A stretch of DNA of 64,000 bases from Purshia tridentata (Eukaryota > Streptophyta > Magnoliopsida > Rosales > Rosaceae): NCBI GenBank assembly GCA_003254885.1, contig QANT01005791.1, positions 42,945-106,944 of the forward strand, in the 5' to 3' direction. A model generated the notes under the pieces. The model searched no databases. It saw only the letters and a list, made by a program, of their open reading frames with translations, and had not been told where the DNA came from. Both the position numbers and the translations under genes were made by a program. Shown here in pieces: positions 38,166-49,941 of this stretch; position 1 is the stretch's first letter, and each line of letters starts with the position of its first letter.

Positions 38166-40899
38166 TCAGATGGATTTTTGTCTGTGTGAATCTTCTTCAA
38201 TTGCAACAACTTGTTCTCGATAGCTTCTCTTATCCAATGGTAGCGAATCTCGATGTGCTTGGTGCGAGAATGAAATGTGGTATATCCAATGGTAGCGGAT
38301 CTCGATGTGCTTGGTGCAATAATGAAATGTGGTATTCTTGCTTAAATCAAGCGCACTTTGACTATCACAGTGAACCACATACTCATCTTGCTTTATCCTC
38401 AACTCTTGGAGAAATCTTTTTAACCACAATATTTCTTTACTAGCTTCAGTAGCAGCAATATACTCTGCTTCTGTTGTGGATAAAGCCACGCACTTTTGTA
38501 ACTTAGATTGCCATGAGACGGCTCCCCCTGCAAAGGTAAACAAGTACCCAGAGGTGGACTTTCTACCATCGAGGTCACCGGCCATGTCTGAATCTGAAAA
38601 ACCCTCCAATATTGGTTTGGAACCACCAAAGCACAAGCATACTTTAGAAGTACCTCTCAAATATCTGAGAATCCATTTTACCGCTTCCCAATGTTCTTTT
38701 CCTGGATTAGAGAGAAATCTGCTCACAACTCCAACTGCATGGGCTATATCTGGCCTTGTACACACCATAGCATACATAAGACTCCCCACTGCCGAAGAGT
38801 AAGGTGTAGAGGCCATCTTCTCTTTTTCTTCTTCTGTCTTTGGGCATGACTTCTTACTGAGTTTGAAATGACTAGCTAGAGGTGAGCTCACCGATTTAGC
38901 TCTTTTCATGTTGAACCTTTCAAGCACCCGTTCAACGTACCTCTCTTGTGACAACCATAGCTTCTTTGCTTTTCTGTCACGAACGATCTCCATGCCCAAG
39001 ATTTGTTTAGCAGGTCCTAAGTCCTTCATGTCAAAGGACTTGAATAAATCTTCTTTTAACCTGCGAATCATGATAGCATCTTGTCCAACAATTAACATAT
39101 CATCAACATAGAGCAATAGGATAATGAAATTACCACCAGGGAAGTGTCGGATGTAAACACATGGATCGGCGTTAGTTCTCTTGTACCCATGACCCACCAT
39201 GAATGAGTCGAACTTCTTATACCACTGCCTTGGCGCTTGCTTCAAGCCATATAGGCTTTTCTTTAGTTTACAAACCATGTGTTCTTTTCCTTGGACTTTG
39301 AATCCTTCAGGTTGCTCCATGTAACATGTGTTCTTTCCCTTGGACTTTGAATCCCTCAGATTGCTCCATGTATATTTCTTCTTCCAAATTACCATGAAGA
39401 AATGCAGTTTTGACGTCCAACTGCTCCAGCTCAAGATCCATGCATGCTGTCAGACCCAAGATAACACGGATGGAGGTCATTTTCACAACAGGAGAGAATA
39501 TCTCATCAAAGTCAATATCTTTCTTCTGCCCAAATCCTTTGACCACCAGGCGAGCCTTGTACTTTGTCAGCTTTTCGTTCGCATCTCTTTTTAGCTTGTA
39601 CACCCACTTGTTCTTGAGTGTTTTTTTGCCTTTTGGAAGCTCTACCAACTCATAAGTGCCATTTTTTAGTAGAGAGTTCATCTTAGACTCCATAGCCTTC
39701 ATCCATTTATCACTGTCTTTATGAGACTTGGCTTCCTCAAAGGTCTCAGGTTCTCCATCGCTGGTCAGCAAAATATACTCTGATGAAGGATACTTGGTAG
39801 ATGTCTTACGTTCTCTAGTGGATCTTCTGGGTTCAGGTACTCCTGAATTTTCTTGTTGAGCTGGCGGCTCTCTTTGTTCAGGCTCCCCCTGATCAGGCTC
39901 CTCCTGATTGTGCTCCCCCTGATTAGTAATATCTGGAGGCGTCTCCTCATCTCTCTCTCCAGGTATCTCTTCAACTTCTACTTGCTCAACTTCATTTGTT
40001 GTAGCTTGTTGTGATGCATCAATGCTTCTAACTGGCTGTCTTGGTTCTTGCTTGTCAGAATCAAAAGTCTCTTCTTCATGGAAGATAACATCTCTGCTTC
40101 TTATAAATTTCTTCTGTTTCGGGTCCCACAGCCGATAGCCAAATTCCTCATTTCCATAACAAAGGAAGATGCAAGGAATTGTCTTGTCGTCCAGCTTTGT
40201 TCTCTGTTCTTTGGGCACGTGTGCAAAGGCTTTGCAACCAAACACCTTCAGATGAGAGTAGGATACATCTTTGCATGTCCAAGCTCTCTCTGGAACTTCA
40301 AGACCCAACGGTACTGATGGAGATCTGTTGATTAGATAGCAGGCGGTCCTCATAGCTTCAGCCCAGAAGTGTTTGGGTAATTTAGCAGATCCATAACCAA
40401 GGAAGATGCAAGGAATTGTCTTGTCATCCAGCTTTGTTCTCTGTTCTTTGGGCACGTGTGCAAAGGCTTTGCAACCAAACACCTTCAGATGAGAGTAGGA
40501 TACGTCTTTGCATGTCCAAGCTCTCTCTGGAACTTCAAGACCCAATGGTACTGATGGAGATCTGTTGATTAGATAGCAGGCAGTCTTCACAGCTTCGGCC
40601 CAGAAGTGTTTGGGTAATTTAGCAGTCCTCAGCATACATCTGACCCTCTCCATGATAGTGCGGTTATACCTTTCTGCCACACCATTGTGTTGTGGAGTGC
40701 CAGGAACCGTCTTCTCATGCCTTATACCATGCTTCAGACAGTAATCTCTAAACTGATGAGAAGTATACTCTCCGCCATTGTCACTACGGAGACACTTAAG
40801 AGATCTCCCTGTCTCTCTTTCCACCATGGTATGAAACTGCTGAAAAATTTGAAATACCTGATCTTTTGACTTCATCAAATATACTCCATTGGACCACAT
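38166..40899 (-). pseudogene. Copia integrase / RT / RNase H remnant
   Basis: Two overlapping ORFs, 40899-39307 and 39434-38166, cover integrase core motifs (SDNGGEY, PQHNGVAERYN), RT with LLLYVDDM, and RNase H with TEAEYIA. A 237-bp in-frame tandem duplication (40160-40396 and 40397-40633) repeats the segment from AKLPKHFWAEA onward. A 49-bp duplication at 39276-39373 (not a multiple of three) splits the RT frame. A 52-bp duplication at 38231-38334 scrambles the C-terminus of RNase H. Not able to encode a working polyprotein. Confidence 0.85.
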
Positions 40900-42398
40900 A
40901 CATCAGAATGTACAAGATTAAGCAAATTTTCTTTCTTTGTGGAGGATCTAGAAAAACTTACTTTATGATGCTTGCCATATAAACAATAATCACAAGAGTT
41001 TAATGGCATACCTTTGGCAAAGGGAATGAGTGACTTCTTTGCCAGAACGTGTAGGCCTTTCTCACTGATGTGGCCTAGCCTCTTGTGCCATAGATCTGGA
41101 GAAGAATCATCCACGACATTTAACTCATGTTTGATGATCTTTCCACATGTCTTGTAGAGTGAGCAACTGATGTGGCCTAGCCTCTTGTGCCATAAATCTG
41201 TAGAAGAATCATCCACGACATTTAACTCATTCTTGATGATTTTTCCACATGTCTTGTAGAGTGAGCAGCATGCCTTTCCTCTGGCGACCACCATCGACCC
41301 CTTTGTAAGCTTCCACTTGCCATTTGCAAAGTGACTCTCAAAACCTTGGCGATCAAGAGCGATTCCAGACACTAAGTTGAGGCGTAGATCAGCAACGTGC
41401 CTTACCTCTTTCAACATTAACTTGTAGCCGAGATTTGTCTGGAGAGTGATGTCACCAATTCCCAAAATCTTGGAGTAACTGGTGTTGCCCATCTTTACTG
41501 TACCAAAGTCACCTTTTCTGTAATTAGTGAAGAACTCTAGATGAGAAGTAGCGTGGTAAGACGCACCAGAATCGATGATCCACTCAACTCCTTGATCATT
41601 CATATGCAGGCACTCTTCTCCAAGAGAAAGGATCTCCACCTCATTGTTAGTCAAGGTGGCAGTAGTGTTGTTGTTGTCATCTCTCTTCTGAGATTTGTTC
41701 TTCATGCCTTCTTTTTGTTCTCTTATCCACACTCTACAGTTCTTCTTCATATGGCCTTCCTTGCCACAGTGGTGACAGGTACCTCTGAACCTTGTCTTGG
41801 ATCGGCTTGGGCTCTTGCTTCGACCTCTTGGATCTCTGCTCTTGCTCCTCCCTCTATTCTCCATAACAAAGACTTGACTATTTTCGGTGTTTGAAGTCTT
41901 TCTCCTTGTCTCTTCATTAAACATGTTGTCTTTAACATTATCCATAGACAAAACACCATTAAGAGCAGAGTTACTTACAGTTACTACGAATGTCTCCCAG
42001 CTATCTGGCAACGATCCAAGTAGCATTAGTGCTTGCAGCTCGTCGTTAATACTTATGCCCATAGTAGTCAGCTGGTTGATAATATTCTGGAAGTTGTTCA
42101 GGTGTACTGCTACACTAACACCTTCATTGAACTTCATGTTGACAAGCTCCTTGATCAGGAATGCTTTCTTGGCTGCAGTCTTCTTCTCGAACAAGGACTC
42201 CAACTTTGACCACAGTGCTTTGGCATCGGTCTCGTTGGATACATGGTGAAACACGCTATGATCCACCCACTGTCGGATTGTGCCAATTGCTTTCTTATTC
42301 AGCTTCCTCCAATCTGCATCGGACATATTATCTAGCTTCGCTGCAACACCTTCAATTGGCTCGTGCAAAACCCAGGAAAAAATAGGTGATAGATGCAT
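40875..42398 (-). pseudogene. Copia gag and protease remnant
   Basis: ORF of about 507 codons with a gag domain, a CCHC zinc knuckle (CHHCGKEGHMKKNC), the aspartic protease motif WIIDSGASYH and a GAG-pre-integrase domain ending at HSDVCGPME. A 102-bp in-frame tandem duplication (41071-41172 and 41173-41274) repeats the KTCGKII to KRLGHIS segment. The N-terminal part of gag is missing or unrecognisable. The frame breaks at about 40880, where the first part of the integrase core appears deleted. Confidence 0.82.
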
Positions 42399-42654
42399 CC
42401 ATGGAACTTCAAGTCTTCAACCAAATACGGAGTTGCTCTTGCAATTTCTTATGCTCACATATGATGATATGCAAAGCAGGCCCAAAGCAATCTCAACCAA
42501 TTTGCAGCATTATATAATAAGAACTAAGAATGAGAGAATTGATGGAAGAAAGGGAAATGAGCGGTTTTGATTAACCAAAGTGTTGGAATTCATGAAACTC
42601 AAATGAACCAGCTAGTCTGTCTAAGAGAAAAATTAATGCATGCAAGGAGGGTAA

Positions 42655-43278
42655 TGTTAGGATCGATTAGATAGAATGGGAAAAACACAAACTCAAACCA
42701 ATAAAGAAATAGGCAAGAGAAAAAATAAATAAGGACACCAAGGATTTAACGTGGTTCGGCAGTGTGCCTACGTCCACGGGCAGCGATATTAGAATAACTC
42801 CACTATATCAAATAATGGGTACAGCGGAAAGATCTTACCAAGTCTAAGAGCAAGACTTGATGAACACCTAGAGAGTACAAGAGGAATCACCACTTCTTCA
42901 AGCTATGAACACCTTGAAGGAAACACCAAAAGAAATACTTCACTTCTCTCACACTCTCTCTTTCTCTATACTCTCACTCCTCACTTTGAGTGGTAGTCGG
43001 AATGCAATTGGCTTGATTGCTTCAATTGCTTCATTGCTTGATGTTAAATGCCAAGGCTCATCCTCCTTTTATAGCCATGGATGGATCCTTCTAGCAACTT
43101 GGAGAAAAGTCCACCAACTCTTGGATAATTTATTAGTCTCTAGATATTTCCACAAGTTTCTAGCTTGCACCAATATTCTTGCTTTGTGGAGTTCTCTAGA
43201 TAATTCCACCAACTTAAGAATGGAGAGTATTCTACAAGCTTCTGTAGAACATGGGCTGGATATTTAATTAGCCCAACA
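42655..43278 (-). repeat. Copia 5' LTR (right copy)
   Basis: About 624 bp, starting TGTTAGG and ending CCCAACA. The final 230 bp closely match the left LTR; the first half is only patchily similar. I could not find the usual tRNA-Met primer-binding site next to it, so the inner boundary is less certain. Confidence 0.65.
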
Positions 43279-43499
43279 GGTAAAGCCATTAGCCACTGAG
43301 AAAGTGAAGTTGCATCAGAGCCTAATTTTTTTCAATGGTATTACCTCCAGATACAACGATATGGAGTGTGGATGCCATTTCATTAGTTTGACTAAAATTT
43401 TTACAGAGTTCAATAGCAAGACCAAAACAAATAGTCAAAGATTGGTAATTTATGTAGCAACCTATGAACTATGAAAAGCTTTTCGCTCTAAATATAATA

Positions 43500-44016
43500 G
43501 GGAAATTATCACAAATAAACTAAATTAATTTTAAAATGATTTTTTTAGACCATTTTTAGATTTTTTTAGCTTTTTGGTACAAACTGAGACAAAAATACCT
43601 CTACTTCATTACAAGGCCTGTACAAATGGTGTACCGTCAGTGGACAAATGGTGGACATGTTACCTCTTGTTGCAGAACAATACTGTCTTTGGTTTGTCCA
43701 CAACCTGTCCATTGTTTGTACACCATGTGTACTTGAAGGAGTTGTGTCTATTTGTACTGCTTGTTTACAAGATCTGTACAAATGGTGTACAAGCAGTGGA
43801 CAAATGGTAAACATGTAAACTCGTGTTGCAAGATTATATTGTCTTTGGTTTGTCCACAACCTATCTACTGTTTATAGACCATTTGTACAGGCCTTGTAAT
43901 GGAGTAGGGGTATTTTTGTCTCATTTTGCGCTGAAAAGCTAAAAAAGTCTAAAAATGTTTGAATAGTCTAAAAAAGTCATTTTAAAATTAATTTGGTCTA
44001 TTTGTAAGAATTTCCC
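43500..44016. mobile_element. Foldback MITE with internal tandem repeat
   Basis: About 517 bp with terminal inverted repeats of more than 100 bp: the left end GGGAAATTATCACAAATAAA matches the reverse complement of the right end, GGGAAATTCTTACAAATAGA. The arms include the pair CATTACAAGGCCTGTACAAA and TTTGTACAGGCCTTGTAATG. The interior repeats a block with TGTACAAATGGTGTAC at a period of 156 bp (from 43619 and 43775). It does not carry the core motif of the other hairpin elements, so it is a separate family. Confidence 0.75.
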
Positions 44017-45808
44017 AATCTAATATATATTACAAAAACCAAAATATATTGATATTTAAATCTTGGGGACTTCGATCAATACTACAGCTACTAAATCTCA
44101 AAATTTTGGATACAATATAATGTGACAATATATATTTTATTTATTGATAATTGGTCTCACTTTCAACTTGTGTGTCAAAAGACTTTTGATGCATGTAAAA
44201 TTGTTTTTGAAAAGTATAAAAAGAAAATTTTCTACCTTTAAGCATCATTAGTCACATTCACATTTTTTATATTATAAAGTTAGGAGAAGGGTTTGGTGTT
44301 ACACGCTTCACCAAATTATATTTTTCAAATAATTCTTGACTAGACTAAAAAGTTAAATTAAACTAACTTTATAAAGTTAAGGATATAAATGTAAAATTAA
44401 GCCATTAAAAAAATTAAGAAATAAAAATAAAAACACTCCACCACCTTATTAGGTGAAAAGAGTGGGGAGTTATAAAGTTTTCAAAATTTTGAAAAATAAT
44501 TAGCTAAAAAATAAATTATACTAAATAATTAAACAACTCTATTTATATTTGCGTTAGCGCGTGCCAAAAGTTTAGCATCTAGTAACAAGATCTCGCTACA
44601 TACTTTGAGACAGTTGAACTGCATATATGTTTAGTCGCTCGAGCAAAAATTTATTTATTATTGGTTTTTAACCTATAGCCCCTCTAAACTTTAGGTTTTG
44701 TGTTTAAATGTTACCTTCATCAACTCAGTTAGACTTCCAGTAAAAAAATTATCACATGTTGCGCACCAGATCTCATGCTTAAAGATAATCCCTTAGAGTT
44801 CATATTTGATCTTTAAAACCATAGGGTTTTGTTCCTCATCAAACCAGATCCACATGATCACATATATATATATATATATATATAAATACCATTCAAAATA
44901 ATGAACTAGCTAGAATGAGAAAAATCACGAGCCAAAAGTGAGGTAGCAGCCATAGTTGAGTCCAACCAACGTACAGCAAGTCTGCGATTTTTCTTCAAAA
45001 ACTTCAGAATTACAAAATTAAATCCATGCATGTTGTTCCTCAGAGGCTGAAAACCGAAAACCATGTCTATAGGCTTTAATTTGATTATCATGCCATAAAT
45101 CAAATAATCCCTAGTTTTTGAACATGAACCCAATTAATAATATGTTACAAAACCCCAAAGAGATCATTTTTTAACAAAACTAAACAAATCAAAAAAGGGT
45201 TTTGAAAAGTTTTCCCTAAAACAAAACAAAATAAAAAGGTTTTTGAAAGAACATTATCTTTTATTTATTAATTAATTTACTCATGAGATTTGAATTCGGA
45301 AGTAACTCCAACAAAGAGAGATTGAGTATCTATTTGACCAAATGGTTATTAGCCTTTTAAAGAATCTTTTGGTAAAATAGATTAGTTGCTTATTAATCAT
45401 TTAAGTTGACAGATAGAACTATATATAAAAAGATATACAATTATATTTATATACAGTCGTATTTCTATCGTGTTGATTTTTAAACGTTTTTAATTAAGAT
45501 GTTTATGCTCATGTCAGTGTGTTCATATTGTGTCATGCATGGTCGTGTTTGTGTGTTCCATTTTTCAAATGGTGATAACTGATAACCAACCAAAGAGATG
45601 TATATATATATATATGATCTAAAGTCTATATATTTAAATTGATAATTAACAACACTTACTAATTAATCATAATTAATAATACATGGAATAAAATGTGATA
45701 CTGTATTGTCTATACATACAGACGCAAAGGTGATTACACTTTCTTTCTTTTTTTCTTTTTTTTTTTGGGCCAGGGTGATTACATATTTTTCGAATCTCTT
45801 GAAGTTCA

Positions 45809-45892
45809 CTTTTTTTTTTTTTTTTTTTTTTTTTAATTTTTTTTTTTTTTTTTTTTTATTATTTTTTTTTTTTTTTCTTTTNGTGAACAAAG
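45809..45892. repeat. Poly-T tract with one unresolved base
   Basis: Nearly pure T with scattered A and C, ending in an N at 45892. Length is unreliable. On the minus strand it could be the tail of a retroposed sequence, but no body was recognised next to it. Confidence 0.8.
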
Positions 45893-47060
45893 GACTTTTT
45901 TTAAATAATTTCTTTCTTATATCATGATTCATATCACATGTGAACAACGGACTTAATTTAATAGTAAACAAAGACTTAAAAGTAAAAAAACAAGTGAACT
46001 TGAAGAGATTCGAAAAAATTACAGGTAGGAGTTCTGCATCTTAGAAGTATTGAAACATAGATTCAACCTTCTGACCCAATCGAGATGAATTTATAAAAAA
46101 AAAAGATAAAAAAATACATGTTCACACTTCACGATTATCACGGCACATGCTATGATGCTCTATATATATATACAGGAAAGATTAATTGGCTAAATTATAA
46201 AAGACCAGCAGTCAATGTCCCAAATCTCAATGACAGTGAATTTTCACGCACCACATGCCACCAATAAAGGATAATATATATTATATGTATACATGATAGA
46301 ACAGTGTTATTTCCACTCATCAATATTATTCTCCCCTTTTTAAATTATTTTTTAATTATAATTTTGTTTTTTTGTAAGATTACCAAAAAGGACAAACTTA
46401 AAAAAGGGAAGACAAAGAGACTGTAATGCTGCCATGGCTGCCCACCGCTACACCTTCAGTTGCAATTCATTTGGGGTTGCTCCAAATCTATGTACAAGGG
46501 TACAAGTAAAACACAAGCTTCAAAAGTATTGAAACATAGATTCAGCCTTCTAGCCCAATTGAGATAAATTTCAAACTACTACACCAATTGCATACCAACC
46601 AAAATTATTAATTTGTTGAAGCTGTCATTTGTGAACTTTAAACACAAATAAAAAGTCATGAAAATTTGTAATGTGAAATACAAAAAATCAGCACAAATCC
46701 CGAAGGAATAAAATGATTTTTATTAATTTAGTATGATTAAAATTAATTGAAAGATTGAGATATACTTGTTTCCTTGAATTTCTATTTGAACGACAAGCTT
46801 ATTATCGTGAAGAGAAAATATTTTTCTTTTAAAGAGGTTAATTTGAGTTTATTCACGTATATGATTTTTAGGATTAATGTTATCATTAGGGGAAAGGGAA
46901 GGAAAAGATAAAAGAGAAGGAAGACAAACAGGTAGTTTGGGAATAATAAGAGTGAGAAGAGTAGATTTATTTATTTTAAAAATAATTTGTGGGGTGTGAA
47001 AATAGAGTGAGTGAAAAAATATAAATGGAGGGTGGGAATAGAACCACTCTATATATATAT

Positions 47061-47423
47061 ACAAGCTTTTTTAAGTGTGGGATCCCATATTTGTGGGATT
47101 CTTCATTAGGGTCCATTTCATAGGGTATTTAAACGATCTAAACTGTCTATTTTTTAGGTCTACATTTAAAGATCATCCTTGCAAAAAATTAAGCAAATCG
47201 GAAACTATTAAGCTATCGAACTTTGATCAAATAAATACACGAACAAAACATTTTGATAAACACTTGAAATTGTGATCAATTTATCAATGGTCAAATGGTA
47301 TCCGATTAATCTAATTTTTTACAAGCACGATCCTTCAATAGAGACCAAAAATGTATATGGTTCCAATTATCAAAATATAATGTGTAGTAGACCCATGAGG
47401 AATCCCACACTGAAAAGTGCCTG
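47061..47423. mobile_element. Long-palindrome MITE (hairpin element 3) inside (TA)n
   Basis: The ends ACAAGCTTTTTTAAGTGTGG and, on the reverse strand, CAGGCACTTTTCAGTGTGGG are imperfect inverted repeats. The arms hold the shared core (GATCATCCTTGCAAAAAATT, CAAATCGGAAACTATT). Both sides abut TA repeats, implying insertion into a TA microsatellite. Confidence 0.72.
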
Positions 47424-47649
47424 TATATATATATATATATATATATAATATAATATAATTATTTCTATATACTGATAGCAATTGTTACATTAATAATGTG
47501 GCAATAAATAAATTTCAGAAGTACTACATCATATATATCATGTAGTGCATATGATCAAATTACTTCGATTAATGACGGATATTAAGTAAATATACGGCCT
47601 AACACTAAACTATATGACAATATTGGCATAAAAAATTGGAAAATGCTAC

Positions 47650-48012
47650 GTGCCTTCTCTTTGTGCCTTTTCCTTGTGCCTTCTCTTTTCTTTTGTTCAT
47701 TTAACAATCTAATTTCACGATCAGAACCGTTCAATATCAAGATCATTATTTATAGATCAACTCTGAAAAAAATTATCCAAATCAGAAATCGTTTAGTCAT
47801 CTAATTGTTATCAAATAACTGACGGTGAATTTAACTATTACCAAAACCATTCATTTATTTAATAACAGTTAGATGACTAAACGATTTCTGATTTGAATAA
47901 TTTTTTGCAGAGTTGATCTATAAATGATAATCTTGATATTGAACGGTTCCGATCGTGAAATTAAATTGTCAAATAAACAAAAGAAGAGAGAAGGCACAAA
48001 AGAGAAGGCACA
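47650..48012. mobile_element. Long-palindrome MITE (hairpin element 4)
   Basis: Termini GTGCCTTCTCTTTGTGCC and AAGGCACAAAAGAGAAGGCA are inverted repeats. The arms are well matched through CACGATCAGAACCGTTCAAT and the shared core (AAATCAGAAATCGTTTAGTC). About 363 bp, no coding capacity. It lies 230 bp from hairpin element 3. Confidence 0.78.
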
Positions 48013-48060
48013 TAGAATTCCCTTAAAAAGTTATCTACTAGACGACTCGAAATTCAATAA

Positions 48061-48310
48061 ATTGATGTTACAGTTCACACATCTAGCCAAGACTAGATAT
48101 CAAATTTAATTTAATGTTTTTTTATTCATATATAATATATAATATACAGTTCACACATCTCAAAATTCACTAAATTGATGTTACAGGTCACACATTTACC
48201 CAAGACTAGATCAAATTTAATTTAATGTTTTTTTATTCATATATAATATATAATGTACAGTTCACACACTAACCAAGACTGGATCAAACTTAATTTAATT
48301 CATATTTAAT
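48061..48310. repeat. 113-bp tandem repeat, two copies and a part
   Basis: Units start at 48061 and 48174 (ATTGATGTTACAG), each with CCAAGACTAGAT and TTATTCATATATAATATATA. A decayed partial unit follows. It lies just right of hairpin element 4. Confidence 0.75.
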
Positions 48311-49061
48311 ATCCTCCACATTGTGCATGCTTATTTCACACAAAAGCTGCAATTAATTTCAAGGTTACAGTTCACACTGTTGTACACATGTAAAACCAAA
48401 TAAAAGTAAATAACGGGAACTATCGATCCTACCAAGAACAGAAGGAAAGGCCCAGACACACGAAATCGCATAACTGAGACAGGCTTTAAGCTGGATCGAA
48501 TCCCAGAATATATGGCCCAAATATTCAACCAGTGGGTTTACATATGAATCTGATCCTAAGATCCTTCATCTTTAAAAGGCTGGGTCAGACAGACATTAAG
48601 TCAGATTGAGGCCCAGCCTAAAAGAAAATACAGGGCTAATTAAAATTTACACTTGCGAGCTTTAGAGTGATTCACTACTTGCACCTAATTTTAATACAAT
48701 TTGACACGGCTGTTTGTTTGACCGTCAAATTAGTCGTTAAATGTTGAAGTATCATGTGTACGGACCAGGATCCTCTGCTTTGCACTGCTGAAGTATCACG
48801 TGTAGGTTATAGTATCATTTTGATCTCAGCCATTCAATAGTTTTTTATAAATAAAGCAAATACACATTCTAAGGGCTAGTTTATTTATTATAAAGCCAAG
48901 AGAATGGAATGGTATTTCACTAAATTATAATCTTTTCAAAATACCATTTAGTAGAGCAAAGAATTAATAAATAAAACTAATCTAATAAAAATAAGGGTAC
49001 AAATGTAAAACTAAACCTTTAAAACAAAATTAAGAAATAAAAATAAAAACAGTCTACCACC

Positions 49062-49583
49062 TGTTGATGCTAAAATTCTTGCTGGGCCTAATTTTAACAA
49101 TCAACAATCAACCAGCCAACTATGAGCCCTCCACTCGATCGTTGCGCTTGCTTCGAACTTCTTCGTCTCCTTGAATTGTTGAAATCTCCCGTAGGATGTA
49201 CCTGCAATAACACTCCGATGCCAAAATGAATGAAAATAATTCTAAATATCTCTCAGTATGTCTCTTTTCTTTCTTGGTTTCGATCCCTTTTCATGGGGTC
49301 ATAACCTTTCTTATATAGCAAACGATAATCCTTCCGTTACCTTCGCGCCATTTTCTTCCCGTTATGTTCTTTAATGCATTTGATCGTTGGCGCCTTTATT
49401 CGGGTTCGTGGGTCTTTAAAGGCGAGATTTATATGGGTTATGTCTTTAAGATAAGAAATTTTACCGTTTCTGATTTTGGGTTTTGATTCACGTGGGCCCT
49501 TTGGGCTTCAGTACATGGTTCAGTTTTTCTTTCCCTGGACCTGGTTTACTTTGGGCTTGGGCCCAATCATTTTATCGCCCACA
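49062..49583 (-). repeat. Gypsy 3' LTR (left copy)
   Basis: 522 bp, from TGTTGATGC to CGCCCACA. It is preceded on the sense strand by a purine tract. Confidence 0.88.
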
Positions 49584-49604
49584 ATGCCCCCTTTTTTCTC
49601 TCTA
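49584..49604 (-). other. Gypsy polypurine tract
   Basis: On the minus strand GGTAGAGAGAAAAAAGGGGG lies in the 21 bases before the 3' LTR. This is the expected primer site for plus-strand synthesis. Confidence 0.7.
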
Positions 49605-49941
49605 CCCGCCACGTGTTACGCTATGGCTGGTAGAGGGAAAAAAATGATGGCGTAAGGCAAAAAGGCGCTTTTTGCTAGCTTCGAGGCGCGTCTTTTCGAC
49701 CTTTGCCCTCCTCGAACCCCTGAGCTTCCCCAGCCACTTATTTTTCGAAAAATCCCCTATTTAAATAAATTCTCTTCCTCTTTCTTCTTCAAATTCTTCG
49801 ATCTTCTCCACAGTGACTTTTAAGAGCAGAAAGCTATTCTCGTGAGACTTTGCATCTTTCCGACACTTGCCCAAGGGTCTTCGGTGTTTCCTAGCTTGCT
49901 TTTCTCCCTTTCTCCCGCGTAAGTCTTTCTTTCCTTTTATT

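Larger units (their letters stand above)
37325..43278 (-). mobile_element. Decayed Ty1/copia LTR retrotransposon
   Basis: Element of about 5.95 kb on the minus strand, with LTRs beginning TGTT and ending CCCAACA at both sides. The domain order gag, protease, integrase, RT, RNase H is that of Ty1/copia (TNT1/RE-like). It is broken by frameshifts, a deletion at the start of the integrase, and several local tandem duplications. The two LTRs differ strongly except for their last 230 bp or so. No 5-bp target duplication flanks it: CCCTG on the left, GGTAA on the right. It sits in the presumed intron after COP1-like exon 4. Confidence 0.88.
43279..49061. other. Repeat-rich spacer between the two retrotransposons
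   Basis: AT-rich DNA without recognisable genes or COP1 WD40 exons. It contains three hairpin MITEs (43500, 47061, 47650), a (TA)n tract at about 44863-44885, a T-rich run with one N (45809-45892), TA arrays at 47049-47060 and 47423-47450, and a 113-bp tandem repeat from 48061. Many small ORFs are low-complexity only. Confidence 0.6.

Noticed and set aside
43276-43285. CAG|GTAAAG at the copia right border as a COP1 exon end
   Set aside because: The CAG belongs to the LTR terminus; sequence on neither side reads as COP1.
43500-44016. Repeated TGTACAAATGG blocks considered as a CRISPR-like or satellite array
   Set aside because: Only two units, within a foldback element in a plant genome; no regular spacers.
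45663-45971. Lysine-rich ORF
   Set aside because: Only a translated poly-A/poly-T tract containing an N.
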